Below, piece after piece: positions 1 to 7,010 of a stretch of DNA of 33,229 bases. The translations under genes were made by a program, and so were the position numbers. The DNA is from Clostridiales bacterium (GTDB taxonomy: Bacteria; Bacillota; Clostridia; Christensenellales; Aristaeellaceae). The DNA lies in contig SVGK01000004.1 of NCBI GenBank assembly GCA_015056395.1, positions 1 through 33,229 of the forward strand, written 5' to 3'. The notes below the pieces were generated by a model. That model saw nothing but the letters and a program-made list of their open reading frames with translations, did no database searches and had not been told where the DNA came from. Each line of letters opens with the position of its first letter. Position 1 is the stretch's first letter.

Positions 1-188
1 CGGAAATGGATCCCATAGAGCAGATCTGGAAACAGCTTCGCTCAATGGGATTCAGAAATGAAGTGTTCGAAAACCTCGACCAGGTCGTTGATCGTCTATG
101 TGACACGATCTGTCAATTGACCAATGATACTGTTCGGTCCATTACGGCCAGACAATGGATTATTGATGCATTGTTGGATCGAGATTAG
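1..188 (+). pseudogene. IS630-family transposase, C-terminal fragment (cut by window edge)
   Basis: The reading frame is open from the window edge to the TAG at 186-188. Its first residues, EMDPIEQIWKQLR, match the conserved end of the DDE domain of IS630/Tc1-mariner transposases, where a Glu sits in a P-E-M-N/D-P-I-E-Q motif followed by a tryptophan-containing helix. About 61 residues are visible, including the family-typical tail (VVDRLCDTICQLTND). The ATG at 6 is internal to this motif and is not a real start. Whether the element is complete upstream cannot be seen, so calling it a pseudogene is provisional. No terminal inverted repeat was identified between the stop and the hairpin at 227. 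Confidence 0.75.
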
Positions 189-226
189 TATCATTCATCC
201 CCCTTCATGCTCGGCGCCCATGCGCA

Positions 227-266
227 GGGAGGCTGCCTCGGATCGAGGCAGCCTCCCCCTTTTTTC
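227..266 (+). terminator. Intrinsic terminator (14-bp stem plus T-run)
   Basis: A perfect 14-bp inverted repeat (227-240 with 244-257) has a 3-nt loop and is followed on the plus strand by CC and a run of T. It therefore terminates plus-strand transcription leaving the transposase remnant. The glycerophosphodiesterase gene arriving from the right on the minus strand ends at 275, but in that direction the T-run is on the wrong side, so any effect on it would have to come from the hairpin alone. Confidence 0.8.
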
Positions 267-274
267 GCTTTGAC

Positions 275-1006
275 TTACTTCTGGTGTTCGCCCAGCACCT
301 TGATAGCAACGTCCGGGTAGTTCGATATGATGATGTCCGCGCCGGCTTCGATCGAGAAGCGGATGTCCTTCTCCTCGTTGACCGTCCACACGTTCACGGC
401 CATGCCCAGCGCGTGCGTCTTCTCCGCCTCGCCGGGCACCTGCAGCTCGGAGAAATGCGGGTGTATCGCGTCCGCGCCCAGCTTCTTGGCATAGTCCCAC
501 GGGTCGATCAGCATGCACTCGTACAGAAGGCCCACGGGCAGTTTCGGATCGATCTTCTTGACGCGCAGCATGCTGTAGTGGTTGAAGCTGGAATACAGCA
601 CGTTGTCCGTCATGCCGGTCTCGTACGCAAGCTTTATGCACTTCTCCTCCAGGTTCGGATAGTCGATGATGCTGTTCTTCAGCTCCGCGTTGACCTTGAG
701 GCCGTAGGGCTTGAGCAGCTCGTACACCTCGCGCAGCGTGGGGATCGTCGCGTGCTCATACTCCGGATGCGTGCGGTTGAATTTGATCTTCTTGAGCTCC
801 GCCGTGGTCATGTCCGCCACCAGCCCGCTGCCGAACGCCACGCGGTCGATCTTCTCGTCGTGGGTGACGACCAGCTCGCCGTCGCGCGCGATGTGCACGT
901 CCAGCTCCACGCCCGTCGCGCCCATCTTTGCCGCCAGCTCGAAGGCCTCCAGCGTGTTCTCCGGCGCATAGCCTGAAGCGCCCCTGTGTCCATAGATGAC
1001 CTGCAT
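275..1006 (-). CDS. ugpQ: Glycerophosphodiester phosphodiesterase
   Basis: A 243-residue protein of the GDPD TIM-barrel family, which hydrolyses glycerophosphodiesters to sn-glycerol 3-phosphate and an alcohol. The diagnostic motifs are present: HRGASGYAPENT at residues 7-18 (catalytic His7 and Arg8), VELDVHIARDG near 33-43 (metal-binding Glu34 and Asp36) and THDE near 48-51 (second catalytic His49). Length is typical of the short cytosolic UgpQ-like class. There is no signal peptide or membrane segment, so it should act in the cytoplasm on imported or lipid-derived glycerophosphodiesters. A strong AGGAGGA ribosome binding site lies 8 nt before the ATG. The gene follows the degraded toxin gene on the same strand with a gap of about 70 nt, and no clear promoter was seen. 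The gene symbol is by family resemblance; no transporter genes are adjacent. Confidence 0.93.
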   Translation of the reverse strand: MQVIYGHRGASGYAPENTLEAFELAAKMGATGVELDVHIARDGELVVTHDEKIDRVAFGSGLVADMTTAELKKIKFNRTHPEYEHATIPTLREVYELLKPYGLKVNAELKNSIIDYPNLEEKCIKLAYETGMTDNVLYSSFNHYSMLRVKKIDPKLPVGLLYECMLIDPWDYAKKLGADAIHPHFSELQVPGEAEKTHALGMAVNVWTVNEEKDIRFSIEAGADIIISNYPDVAIKVLGEHQK

Positions 1007-1073
1007 TGTTCCATTCCTCCTCGTTTTTGATATGTGGTCATGTGACTGTTTGCACCCTGCACTCGATGGCCGT

Positions 1074-1309
1074 TCACTTTCCGGCCAAACTCCGTATCGA
1101 TCGCTTCAATTCGTTTGAAAAGTATATCCCGCAGGCTTCCATCTGCGAAACCATGGGCATGACGGCTTCCAACAGGCAGTCTTTTTTTGCTCTGACCAGT
1201 ACGCCAAGCGTCCCCGTCAACGGAAGTCTCAGATATTCGGCGGTGCGTCTTGCGGCATGATCGTCTATGATCACCAGCTCGGCCGCGATCTTCTGGGCCA
1301 GAAACGACC
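1074..1309 (-). pseudogene. DUF3368 (PIN-like) toxin, N-terminally truncated remnant
   Basis: The frame encodes [20 protein letters not shown] and then a [11 protein letters not shown] segment, ending SLAGK at a TGA at 1074-1076. This matches the C-terminal half of DUF3368 proteins, PIN-domain-like partners of UPF0175 antitoxins (family knowledge). The N-terminal half, which in intact members carries the SDxSPLI motif and a variable region of roughly 80-100 residues, is absent: recognisable homology begins at about 1300, directly at the stop codon of the UPF0175 gene. The frame stays open upstream through the antitoxin gene but no longer resembles the family. An in-frame GTG within VIIDD could start a 66-residue product, but it would lack half of the PIN active site. 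An internal deletion that removed the toxin 5' half is the simplest explanation. Confidence 0.75.
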
Positions 1310-1564
1310 TTACGCATTTGCAATGTCCCTCATCAATTCTTCTTCTGTCAGCCGGTCGAAGATACCTATGCCGTGCCGGCCAAGGAACACGATGAAGTCC
1401 TCCTCACTAAGGCCGGCGATCTTTGCGCAGTAGCCGATCGACAGTTGATTCTGCGTATAGTAGCCCAGAGCGACCATCTTTCGAGCAAAATCAGCCGCCT
1501 CGGCGTTGCTCATGTGCGTATCGTACAGCACCTCGTTCGGGATATCCACCGAAACCATGCACAT
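1310..1564 (-). CDS. UPF0175 family antitoxin-like protein
   Basis: An 84-residue protein with the UPF0175 pattern: an N-terminal strand ([12 protein letters not shown]), a helix, then [30 protein letters not shown], which is the family's DNA-binding-like helix pair. UPF0175 proteins are usually encoded just before DUF3368 PIN-like proteins and are presumed antitoxins; here the partner is only a C-terminal remnant that begins at this gene's stop. The ATG at 1564 is preferred over the GTG at 1573 because GGGAGG lies 8 nt upstream of it, whereas the GTG overlaps that site. The C-terminus ([11 protein letters not shown]) appears intact. It probably survives as an orphan antitoxin or local autoregulator (inference). 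The tmk gene ends 73 nt upstream on the same strand. Confidence 0.8.
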
Positions 1565-1636
1565 GTTCCACACCTCCCGCGGAACATCGAGGACGTTCCT
1601 CTTTGTCCCATCTTTAACGCACTCCCCCGCCGCCCG

Positions 1637-2308
1637 TCAGAGCAGCCCCTCAGCTTCGAGCCTCTGCATGAGCTCTGCGTGGATATCCTCGACGGTGCGC
1701 ATGGCGCCACCCGCCGTGCAGTCCACGGCCATCCAGCCGAGCCTGTCCGCGCAGTACTCGGCCGCCAGCGCGGAACGCCTGAGATAGTCCAGGTTGCGCT
1801 CGTGTATGTCCTTTTTGCTCTCATCGCCGTGATAGCGCTTCGACATGAGCTCCTGCGACACGGCAGGATCCATGCGCAGGTAGACCACGCCGTTGGGCGC
1901 GGGTATGCCCATCAGGCGGTATTCGAAGTCGAACAGCCACTCAAGGTAGCCGTCCCACTCGTCGCGCGGCAGCTTGGAGCACTGGTGCACGGCGTTGGAC
2001 GTGGTGTATCGGTCCGCTATCACGATGCCGCCGGCGCGGTAGAAGTCGCCCCAGTCCGCCTTGAAGCCCGCGTACCTGTCCACCGCAAAGAACACGGAGG
2101 CCGCGTAGGCGTTCACGTCGCCGGGGTCGCCGCCGAACGCGCCGGAGAGGTACATGCGCACCAGCGCGGAGGAGTCGCTTTCGTAGTTCGGGAACGACAC
2201 CTTGCGCACGTCGCGCCCCATGCCACTGAGCGCGCGGGCCAGCCGCTCCGCCTGCGTCGCCTTGCCGGAGCCGTCCAGCCCTTCGATGATCAAAAGCTTC
2301 CCGTGCAA
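1637..2308 (-). CDS. tmk: Thymidylate kinase (dTMP kinase), Clostridia-type
   Basis: A 223-residue P-loop kinase that phosphorylates dTMP to dTDP. The P-loop GLDGSGKATQ (residues 10-19) carries Ala where Walker A usually has Ser or Thr. I recall this substitution from the divergent Clostridia thymidylate kinase branch, so it is probably not inactivating. The substrate-binding DRYTTSNAVHQ motif is at 99-109, and an SFPNYES segment near 38-44 matches the family. A lid-like SKRYHGDESKKDIHERN segment is present. The start is the TTG at 2306-2308: the family N-terminus (GKLLIIEG) begins right after it and G-rich sequence lies about 8 nt upstream. A promoter at 2335-2363 places transcription about 20 nt upstream of the start, so the gene is likely expressed independently of the operon before it. 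Confidence 0.9.
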   Translation of the reverse strand: MHGKLLIIEGLDGSGKATQAERLARALSGMGRDVRKVSFPNYESDSSALVRMYLSGAFGGDPGDVNAYAASVFFAVDRYAGFKADWGDFYRAGGIVIADRYTTSNAVHQCSKLPRDEWDGYLEWLFDFEYRLMGIPAPNGVVYLRMDPAVSQELMSKRYHGDESKKDIHERNLDYLRRSALAAEYCADRLGWMAVDCTAGGAMRTVEDIHAELMQRLEAEGLL

Positions 2309-2334
2309 AAGGACCTACCCCCTGTCTCAGGGAC

Positions 2335-2363
2335 ATTATACCACGTTTTCGTCCGTTTGTGAA
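2335..2363 (-). promoter_or_regulatory. Sigma-A-type promoter of tmk
   Basis: On the minus strand a -35 box TTCACA (2358-2363) and a perfect -10 box TATAAT (2335-2340) are separated by 17 nt. The predicted transcript start lies about 20 nt before the TTG start codon of tmk. Confidence 0.7.
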
Positions 2364-2400
2364 TGGAAAACGGGGAATTATGTGCGGGCGTCGGAAGGGA

Positions 2401-3144
2401 TCACGCCTCGCCCTTCCGTGATCTCCACGTCTCCAGGTATTCCTCCACCGATCGCGTCATCTCGCGGGAGAAGTCGCAGTCGTACTTGCGCGCGCAGTGC
2501 CTGCGCATCCATTCCTCATAGCCCAGGGCCTGCGTGCGCTCCGCGAACATCGCCCTGAGCGCGCGGCCGTCCTTTCGCGCGTAGACATCCCTCATCACGA
2601 TGTCTTCAAGCGGGAAGCGCGCCGGCTTCTTCCTTTCGAGCTGTCCCTCGGCGGGCATGCCGAACACGGCCATCGCCGCGGGGAACGCATATGCGGGCAG
2701 GCCCAGCAGCGCGCGGTGATACGCGCAGTGCTCCGACACGTCGCCTATGTAGCAGCTGCCCACGCCAAGGCTCCACGCGGCGGTCACCGCGTTCTGCGCC
2801 GCGATGCACGCGTCCGACACGGCCAGCATCAGGTCGCCCGCGCCGGGCCGCCTGTGCGCGATGCCCGCTTCGTCGAAGGCGTCCACCCACTTCTGGTAGT
2901 CCGCCAGGAACACGAGCACCATGTCCGCCTCCGCTATGAACGGCTGGTGGTCGCAGCTCTCGGCAAGCTTCTGTTTGATCGCGGGATCGGTGATGTCCAG
3001 TATCGTGTAGAGCTGCATGTTGCCCGCGCTGGGCGCCTGACACGCCGCCTCCAGTATCGCGCGCCGCGCGTCGGGCGGTATCGGCGCGCCGGACCAGGCG
3101 CGCACGGACACGCGCGCGCGGAGCTGTCGCATGACTTCGTTCAT
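2401..3144 (-). CDS. Nitroreductase family protein (FMN-dependent, NfsA/FRP-like)
   Basis: A 247-residue flavin oxidoreductase-like protein. The N-terminal RVSVRAWSGAPI and QAPSAGNMQLYTI segments form the FMN-phosphate binding signature of the nitroreductase fold, and the mid region (DACIAAQNAVTAAWSLGVGSCYIGDV, residues near 120-145) is the dimer-interface helix plus flavin loop typical of NfsA/FRP-like members. The longer frame reaching 3387 is not used: homology begins at MNEVMRQLRARVS, whose ATG overlaps the stop of the preceding small membrane protein gene as ATGA (3141-3144), which implies translational coupling. It is the last gene of a tightly packed unit that holds a second nitroreductase. 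The natural substrate (quinone, nitro compound or flavin) cannot be predicted. Confidence 0.88.
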   Translation of the reverse strand: MNEVMRQLRARVSVRAWSGAPIPPDARRAILEAACQAPSAGNMQLYTILDITDPAIKQKLAESCDHQPFIAEADMVLVFLADYQKWVDAFDEAGIAHRRPGAGDLMLAVSDACIAAQNAVTAAWSLGVGSCYIGDVSEHCAYHRALLGLPAYAFPAAMAVFGMPAEGQLERKKPARFPLEDIVMRDVYARKDGRALRAMFAERTQALGYEEWMRRHCARKYDCDFSREMTRSVEEYLETWRSRKGEA

Positions 3145-3356
3145 CGTCCGAACCTCCATTCGGCAAGCATGGTCTGTGCCCTTCTGAGCATCTCTGATGT
3201 GAACGCGCCCACGGCCGGCACGTACAGACCGACCAGGTATACCGCCGCGCACACGATCACGGCGAACAGCACGGCCCGCAGCGCCAGCAGCACGACCGTG
3301 CGCAGCAAGCCGCCCAGGCAGCCGTGCCGCCGGGGCGTGTAGGGATCGTAGTACAC
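3141..3356 (-). CDS. Small single-pass membrane protein, function unknown
   Basis: A 71-residue protein starting at GTG (3354-3356), only 3 nt after the stop of the CAP-domain gene, with a GGGAGGG ribosome binding site inside the end of that gene. Residues about 17-50 form a long hydrophobic stretch (LLRTVVLLALRAVLFAVIVCAAVYLVGLYV) flanked by basic residues (RR near 9-10, RR near 58-59), consistent with one membrane-spanning helix. I recognise no family. The tight spacing on both sides (3-nt gap, then a 4-nt ATGA overlap with the nitroreductase) is the main evidence that it is a real gene. It may anchor or accompany its neighbours at the membrane, but this is inference. Confidence 0.7.
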   Translation of the reverse strand: MYYDPYTPRRHGCLGGLLRTVVLLALRAVLFAVIVCAAVYLVGLYVPAVGAFTSEMLRRAQTMLAEWRFGR

Positions 3357-3359
3357 GGG

Positions 3360-4598
3360 CTATCCCTCCCTGACCGTCACGAGGCACGCGTCGCTGCGGC
3401 CGTTCGCGCTCTCAGCGGTGACGGACGCCGTGCCCGGCGCGACGGCCTCGACCGTGCCGTCCGCATATACGCGCACCACCGCCTCGTCCGAGGAATGCCA
3501 CGTGAGCGCGAGGTCGTCCGCATAATCGGGCACCACCTGCGCGCTGAGCGCGGCGCGTTCTCCGGGGACGAGCGAGAGCTCGTTTACGGACATGTCGACG
3601 CTCGCCGCCTCCTGCACGTAGAGCGACGCCATCTGAACGGCGTATTCGATGGTCGCTTCTCTCCCTTCGAGATCCTTCAGGCCCTCCAGCCGCACCGTCC
3701 ACACCTGGTTTTGCAGGTAGTCCGAAAACGCCGTGCCCGTGAAGCCGGGGCGGAATATCACCGCGGGGCCGCTGCCGCAGCGGTCGAAGCTGACCGCACA
3801 CTCTCCGTCCCCCTTGCCCGCCGTGCAGTCGAAGCTGAAGATGAGGCCCAGGCTCTCCTCAGAAAGCGTGACCGTGATCGAAGAGCCGGCGACATCGTAC
3901 ACATCCTCGTTGAGCGATACGGACCACGGCAGATGCCCGTGCATGAGCTCCGCCGGGAACACGCCCGCCGAGGGCCACGCGACGTGGTCCCACGCCCCGC
4001 CGTCCCCGGCATGATCCACCGCGTACATGAGCGCATAGCTCGACCCGCTCCCGGACACCGCCATGCCGAAGCCCGTCTCGCGCATGGCCGGATCAAGGAG
4101 CCACCGCCTGTGGCCCAGCTCGGTCAGGTTCAGGTCGCCGTCGTCGCGCGCAAAGTAGAGCACGGCTTCCTCGAGCATGGTCGGCCGCGTCCAGTTGAAC
4201 TTCGCGACGTTCGAGCCGCGCGTCGCCTGCACGGCCGTGCGATAGAATTCCGCGTCGACGCCCTCGGGCTGCGGCACGTCGTGAGCTGCGTAGTCCAGGC
4301 AGGCGAGCAGCGTCGCGCCGTGTTGGCATTCAAGCGTGTAGATGGGTGAAAGCGACACCGGCGAAAGCCCCGCAAGCCCGCGCAGGAAGTTGACCGTGTC
4401 CACAGCGCCGTCCAGCGCGGCGTCCGACAGCGCGCCCGCCTCGAGGGGCGGCACGGCGCGGGGCTCGGCCGTGAACGGCGCGTCCGTGCCGATCGAGCGT
4501 ATCGCGCGCCAGGCGGCGCGCATGTCGTCGCGCGTCCCCTCGGCCCCGGCCGTGACCGCCATGAGCAGCGTGAGCAGCAGGCAGATCGTCCTGTTCAT
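3360..4598 (-). CDS. Secreted CAP/SCP-domain protein with C-terminal Big_2 (Ig-like) domain
   Basis: A 412-residue exported protein. Residues 1-20 are a signal peptide (MNRTICLLLTLLMAVTAGAEG). A divergent CAP (SCP/PR-1-like) domain follows: VNFLRGLAGLSPVSLSP, an ECQHGATLLA helix, an AKFNWTRPTMLEEAVLYF segment, and LTELGHRRWLLDPAMRETGFGMAV, which is the HRRxLLxP-G-G hallmark of bacterial CAP proteins. The last 80 residues (VNELSLVPGERAALSAQVVPDYADDLALTWHSSDEAVVRVYADGTVEAVAPGTASVTA) form a Big_2 bacterial Ig-like domain. The start is placed at ATG 4598, which begins the signal peptide and has AGAGG 7 nt upstream; the frame is open to a GTG at 4619. It probably acts at the cell surface. The biochemical role of bacterial CAP proteins is unsettled. 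The next gene follows after 3 nt. Confidence 0.88.
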   Translation of the reverse strand: MNRTICLLLTLLMAVTAGAEGTRDDMRAAWRAIRSIGTDAPFTAEPRAVPPLEAGALSDAALDGAVDTVNFLRGLAGLSPVSLSPIYTLECQHGATLLACLDYAAHDVPQPEGVDAEFYRTAVQATRGSNVAKFNWTRPTMLEEAVLYFARDDGDLNLTELGHRRWLLDPAMRETGFGMAVSGSGSSYALMYAVDHAGDGGAWDHVAWPSAGVFPAELMHGHLPWSVSLNEDVYDVAGSSITVTLSEESLGLIFSFDCTAGKGDGECAVSFDRCGSGPAVIFRPGFTGTAFSDYLQNQVWTVRLEGLKDLEGREATIEYAVQMASLYVQEAASVDMSVNELSLVPGERAALSAQVVPDYADDLALTWHSSDEAVVRVYADGTVEAVAPGTASVTAESANGRSDACLVTVREG

Positions 4599-4615
4599 CG
4601 TCGAACCTCTGTATG

Positions 4616-5149
4616 TCACAATGTCTCAGGAAAGCCGTTGAACCAAGCGCGCGCCTCGAACGGCTTCCTGCGCGGCGGCACGGGCTCCGCCTCGGCGACG
4701 CCTATGGGCAGGAAGCACACCAGGTCGTAACCTTCCGGCACGCCCAGCACGTCCGCCATGCTGCGGCCTATGTCATCGTCGTCGGTGATGTGCCCCTCGT
4801 ACCAGCAGCTCTGGTAGCCCAGCGCCACCGCCGCAAGCAGCATGTTCTCGATTGCCGCCGAATAGTCCTGCACGGAAAAGCACTTGTCGCGATAGGCGTT
4901 CACGCGCTCGGTCAGCACGCAGATCGCGGCGGGCGCCGTCTCGCCCACGGGCGGGTCGATCACCGCCTTGAGCGCGCGCAGCACCTGAGGATCGTCCACG
5001 CCGATCAGGCTGGTGGTCTGCTTGTTGCAGCCCGAGGGCGCAGCCAGCCCTGCGCGCATGATCGCCGCCAGGTCCTCTCTCGGCACGGGTATGGGCTTGT
5101 ACGGCCCCCTGTAGCTGCGCCTCGTCAGTATCGCCGTCATCGCGTCCAT
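4616..5149 (-). CDS. Nitroreductase family protein, short form
   Basis: A 177-residue FMN-dependent nitroreductase-fold protein. The motif LTRRSYRGPYKPIPV near the N-terminus binds the flavin phosphate, LAAPSGCNKQTTSLIGVDD follows, and SVQDYSAAIENMLLAAVALGYQSCWYEGHITDDDD is the flavin-contacting helix-loop. FLPIGVAEAEPVPPRRKPFE is the usual C-terminal strand that completes the active site. The start at ATG 5149 is chosen because GGAGG is 6 nt upstream. An alternative ATG at 5170 overlaps the stop of the vWA gene as ATGA but would add seven residues that carry this ribosome binding site. It lies in the same unit as the second nitroreductase (2401-3144) but the two are not recent duplicates. 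Redox substrate unknown. Confidence 0.88.
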   Translation of the reverse strand: MDAMTAILTRRSYRGPYKPIPVPREDLAAIMRAGLAAPSGCNKQTTSLIGVDDPQVLRALKAVIDPPVGETAPAAICVLTERVNAYRDKCFSVQDYSAAIENMLLAAVALGYQSCWYEGHITDDDDIGRSMADVLGVPEGYDLVCFLPIGVAEAEPVPPRRKPFEARAWFNGFPETL

Positions 5150-5166
5150 GTCTTTCCTCCCACGGA

Positions 5167-5811
5167 TCATCCGCGTTTCGTCTTGTCCTCGCGTATGCGC
5201 ACGCTCCAGTCGGCCGACAACGTCCTCTGCGCGCGCACCTGTGAGATGGCCTCGCCCAGCACCTCGTAGTTGAGCGCCGTGCCCTGTGCGTCGGCCTTGT
5301 AGTCCACGGCGTGCGCCGCGTCTATGCCGAAGCCGGCCGCCGTGCCTACGGCGTCGATGTTCGCACCCAGGAACAGGAACTCCCAGCCGTACTTCGCCTG
5401 CTGGCGCTCGATCATGGCCTTGACCTTCTTCAGATCGTAGATGTGGCTGGCGTTCTCCATGCCGTCGGTCGTGATCACGACGAGCGTCTTCTCCGGCACG
5501 TCCTCCGCGCGCGCGTACTTGTGCACGTTGCCTATGTGGTGTATCGCGCCGCCTATGGCGTCCAGCAGCGCGGTCGAGCCGCGCACGAAGTATTCGCGCT
5601 CTGTCAGGGGCGCCACCTTGGCCAGCGGCACGCGGTCGTGTATCACGTCCGTCTCATGGTCGAACAGCACCGTGGAGACCAGCGCCTCGCCCGGCTCGCG
5701 CCGCTGCTTTTCGATCATGCTGTTGAAGCCGCCGATCGTGTCGCGCTCCAGCCCCCTCATCGAGCCGCTGCGGTCGAGTATGAAAACCAGTTCCGTAAGA
5801 CCCTTTTTCAT
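5167..5811 (-). CDS. von Willebrand factor A (vWA) domain protein
   Basis: A 214-residue cytoplasmic protein consisting almost entirely of one vWA domain. The metal-ion-dependent adhesion site is complete: DRSGS at residues 13-17, Thr80 in RGSTALLD and Asp116 in ITTDGMEN. No signal peptide or membrane helix is present, so it is an intracellular vWA like those acting as scaffolds in stress and chaperone-type modules rather than an adhesin. AGGAGGAAAA precedes the ATG. The next gene starts at or near its stop (ATGA overlap at 5167-5170), so this is probably the first gene of a five-gene unit. Upstream, after 98 nt, is the macrodomain-HTH gene. I recall close relatives of both being neighbours in other gut Clostridia, which suggests a joint function. 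Binding partner unknown. Confidence 0.88.
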   Translation of the reverse strand: MKKGLTELVFILDRSGSMRGLERDTIGGFNSMIEKQRREPGEALVSTVLFDHETDVIHDRVPLAKVAPLTEREYFVRGSTALLDAIGGAIHHIGNVHKYARAEDVPEKTLVVITTDGMENASHIYDLKKVKAMIERQQAKYGWEFLFLGANIDAVGTAAGFGIDAAHAVDYKADAQGTALNYEVLGEAISQVRAQRTLSADWSVRIREDKTKRG

Positions 5812-5888
5812 CGCGTTTTCCTCCTTTTGTCGTCGCGAGCTTGTTCCCTGTTACGACGATGATTATATCGGAAAACGCGGTGGATGTG

Positions 5889-5905
5889 GTCGCCTGCGAG
5901 GCGAC
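5889..5905 (-). other. Short hairpin between the macrodomain and vWA genes
   Basis: A perfect 7-bp inverted repeat (5889-5895 with 5899-5905) with a 3-nt loop lies immediately after the macrodomain gene. No T-run follows on the minus strand, so it would be at most a weak terminator or RNA-stabilising hairpin. A TATAAT at 5862-5867 (minus) lacks a convincing -35 box. Confidence 0.4.
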
Positions 5906-5909
5906 AAAT

Positions 5910-6896
5910 TCAGCTCCCCAGCAGCGGCAGGTCGAACTTGAACAGCACCTGGTCGATCTCTATGATGTCGTATATGCCGTTCTTTATGCAGTACTCCACG
6001 ACGATGTCCTGCTTGCTCGAATGTGTCAGCGCGTAGCCCGCCTTCATCAGAAGCTGCTTCGTCTCATCTATGCTTAGTCTGAGCGCGACCGCGAACGCGA
6101 GCGCCGTGGATTTCGTCGGCTTGTAGGACGGGTTGTTCTTGATCTTGTTGAAATGGCGCCTGTCCATGTTCGCGCGCTTGTAGCACTCGGCGTCCGTGAA
6201 GCCCTTTTCGTCGATCATGCGCAAAAGCGTCTCGGAAAAGCCGTCCTCGATGTCTGAGAGCATGTCGTCAAGCGAGGCGGGCGCCGCGGCGGCAGTGGCA
6301 GGCTCCGCCATCATCGCGTCGAACACGCGCACGCTGCGCTGCTGCTCGCGGCGCATATCCGTGTGCCGGTCGACATAGACATCGTCGATATACGCCTTCA
6401 CGTCGTTGAACAGCCGACCCGATATCTCGAAGGCGTCTCTGGAGAACACGACGATGTACACGGTCATGTCGTGGTCCAGCAGGAACGCGGTGACCGCGTC
6501 GACCGCCACCCGCATGGCTTGGGCGGCGGGATAGCCGTACACGCCCGTCGAGATCATCGGGAACGCGACCGTCTCGCAGCGATGTTCCGCCGCAAGCAGC
6601 AGCGATTCCCTGTAGCACGAGGCCAGCAGCTTTGCCTCGCCGAAGCGCCCGCCGCGCCAAACGGGCCCCACCGTGTGTATGACATAGCGGCAGGGCAAGT
6701 CGTAGCCCTTCGTAAGCTTCGCCCGGCCCGTCTCGCAGCCGCCCAGCTTCCTGCATTCCTGCAAAAGCTTCGGCCCCGCGGCGCGGTGTATCGCGCCGTC
6801 CACGCCGCCCCCGCCCAGGAGCGTCTCGTTCGCGGCGTTGACGATGGCGTCCACCTTCATCTTCGTGATGTCGTTGCGCACGATCCTGAGCGGCAT
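5910..6896 (-). CDS. Macrodomain protein with C-terminal helix-turn-helix-like domain
   Basis: A 328-residue protein. Residues 1-165 are a MacroD-type macrodomain: [27 protein letters not shown] at 15-41 carries the ADP-ribose-binding Asn/Asp residues and the glycine-rich catalytic loop, and [11 protein letters not shown] at 113-123 is the second ligand loop. Such domains bind or hydrolyse ADP-ribose esters or O-acetyl-ADP-ribose. After an Ala-rich linker (about 198-207), residues 215-328 form an all-helical XRE-like region ([19 protein letters not shown], then [28 protein letters not shown]), ending in the DLPLLGS tail that I recall from this architecture in gut Firmicutes. The C-terminal domain may bind DNA or RNA or sense a partner. 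AAGGAG lies about 8 nt before the ATG. Its likely partner is the vWA gene 98 nt downstream. Confidence 0.9.
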   Translation of the reverse strand: MPLRIVRNDITKMKVDAIVNAANETLLGGGGVDGAIHRAAGPKLLQECRKLGGCETGRAKLTKGYDLPCRYVIHTVGPVWRGGRFGEAKLLASCYRESLLLAAEHRCETVAFPMISTGVYGYPAAQAMRVAVDAVTAFLLDHDMTVYIVVFSRDAFEISGRLFNDVKAYIDDVYVDRHTDMRREQQRSVRVFDAMMAEPATAAAAPASLDDMLSDIEDGFSETLLRMIDEKGFTDAECYKRANMDRRHFNKIKNNPSYKPTKSTALAFAVALRLSIDETKQLLMKAGYALTHSSKQDIVVEYCIKNGIYDIIEIDQVLFKFDLPLLGS

Positions 6897-6940
6897 GGCG
6901 CTTCACTCCTTCTCATCATATGCGCGGCGTCAAGTTTTCC

Positions 6941-6969
6941 TTTTCAATTCGAACAAACTGTGTTATAAT
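6941..6969 (+). promoter_or_regulatory. Promoter of the coiled-coil membrane protein gene
   Basis: A perfect -10 box TATAAT (6964-6969) is preceded, after a 17-nt spacer, by TTTTCA (6941-6946, 4 of 6 matches to the -35 consensus). The gene's ribosome binding site begins 28 nt downstream. Confidence 0.65.
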
Positions 6970-7010
6970 ATCGACAGTTTAACCAGACCATAGCAGTGGA
7001 GGATTGCCAA

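Noticed and set aside
227-257. Terminator for the glycerophosphodiesterase gene
   Set aside because: The T-run lies on the plus-strand side, so the canonical terminator direction is plus; for the minus-strand gene only the stem could act.
1275-1323. An intact DUF3368 gene starting inside the UPF0175 gene
   Set aside because: The frame is open there but the encoded residues do not match the N-terminal PIN motif and no start with a ribosome binding site is present.
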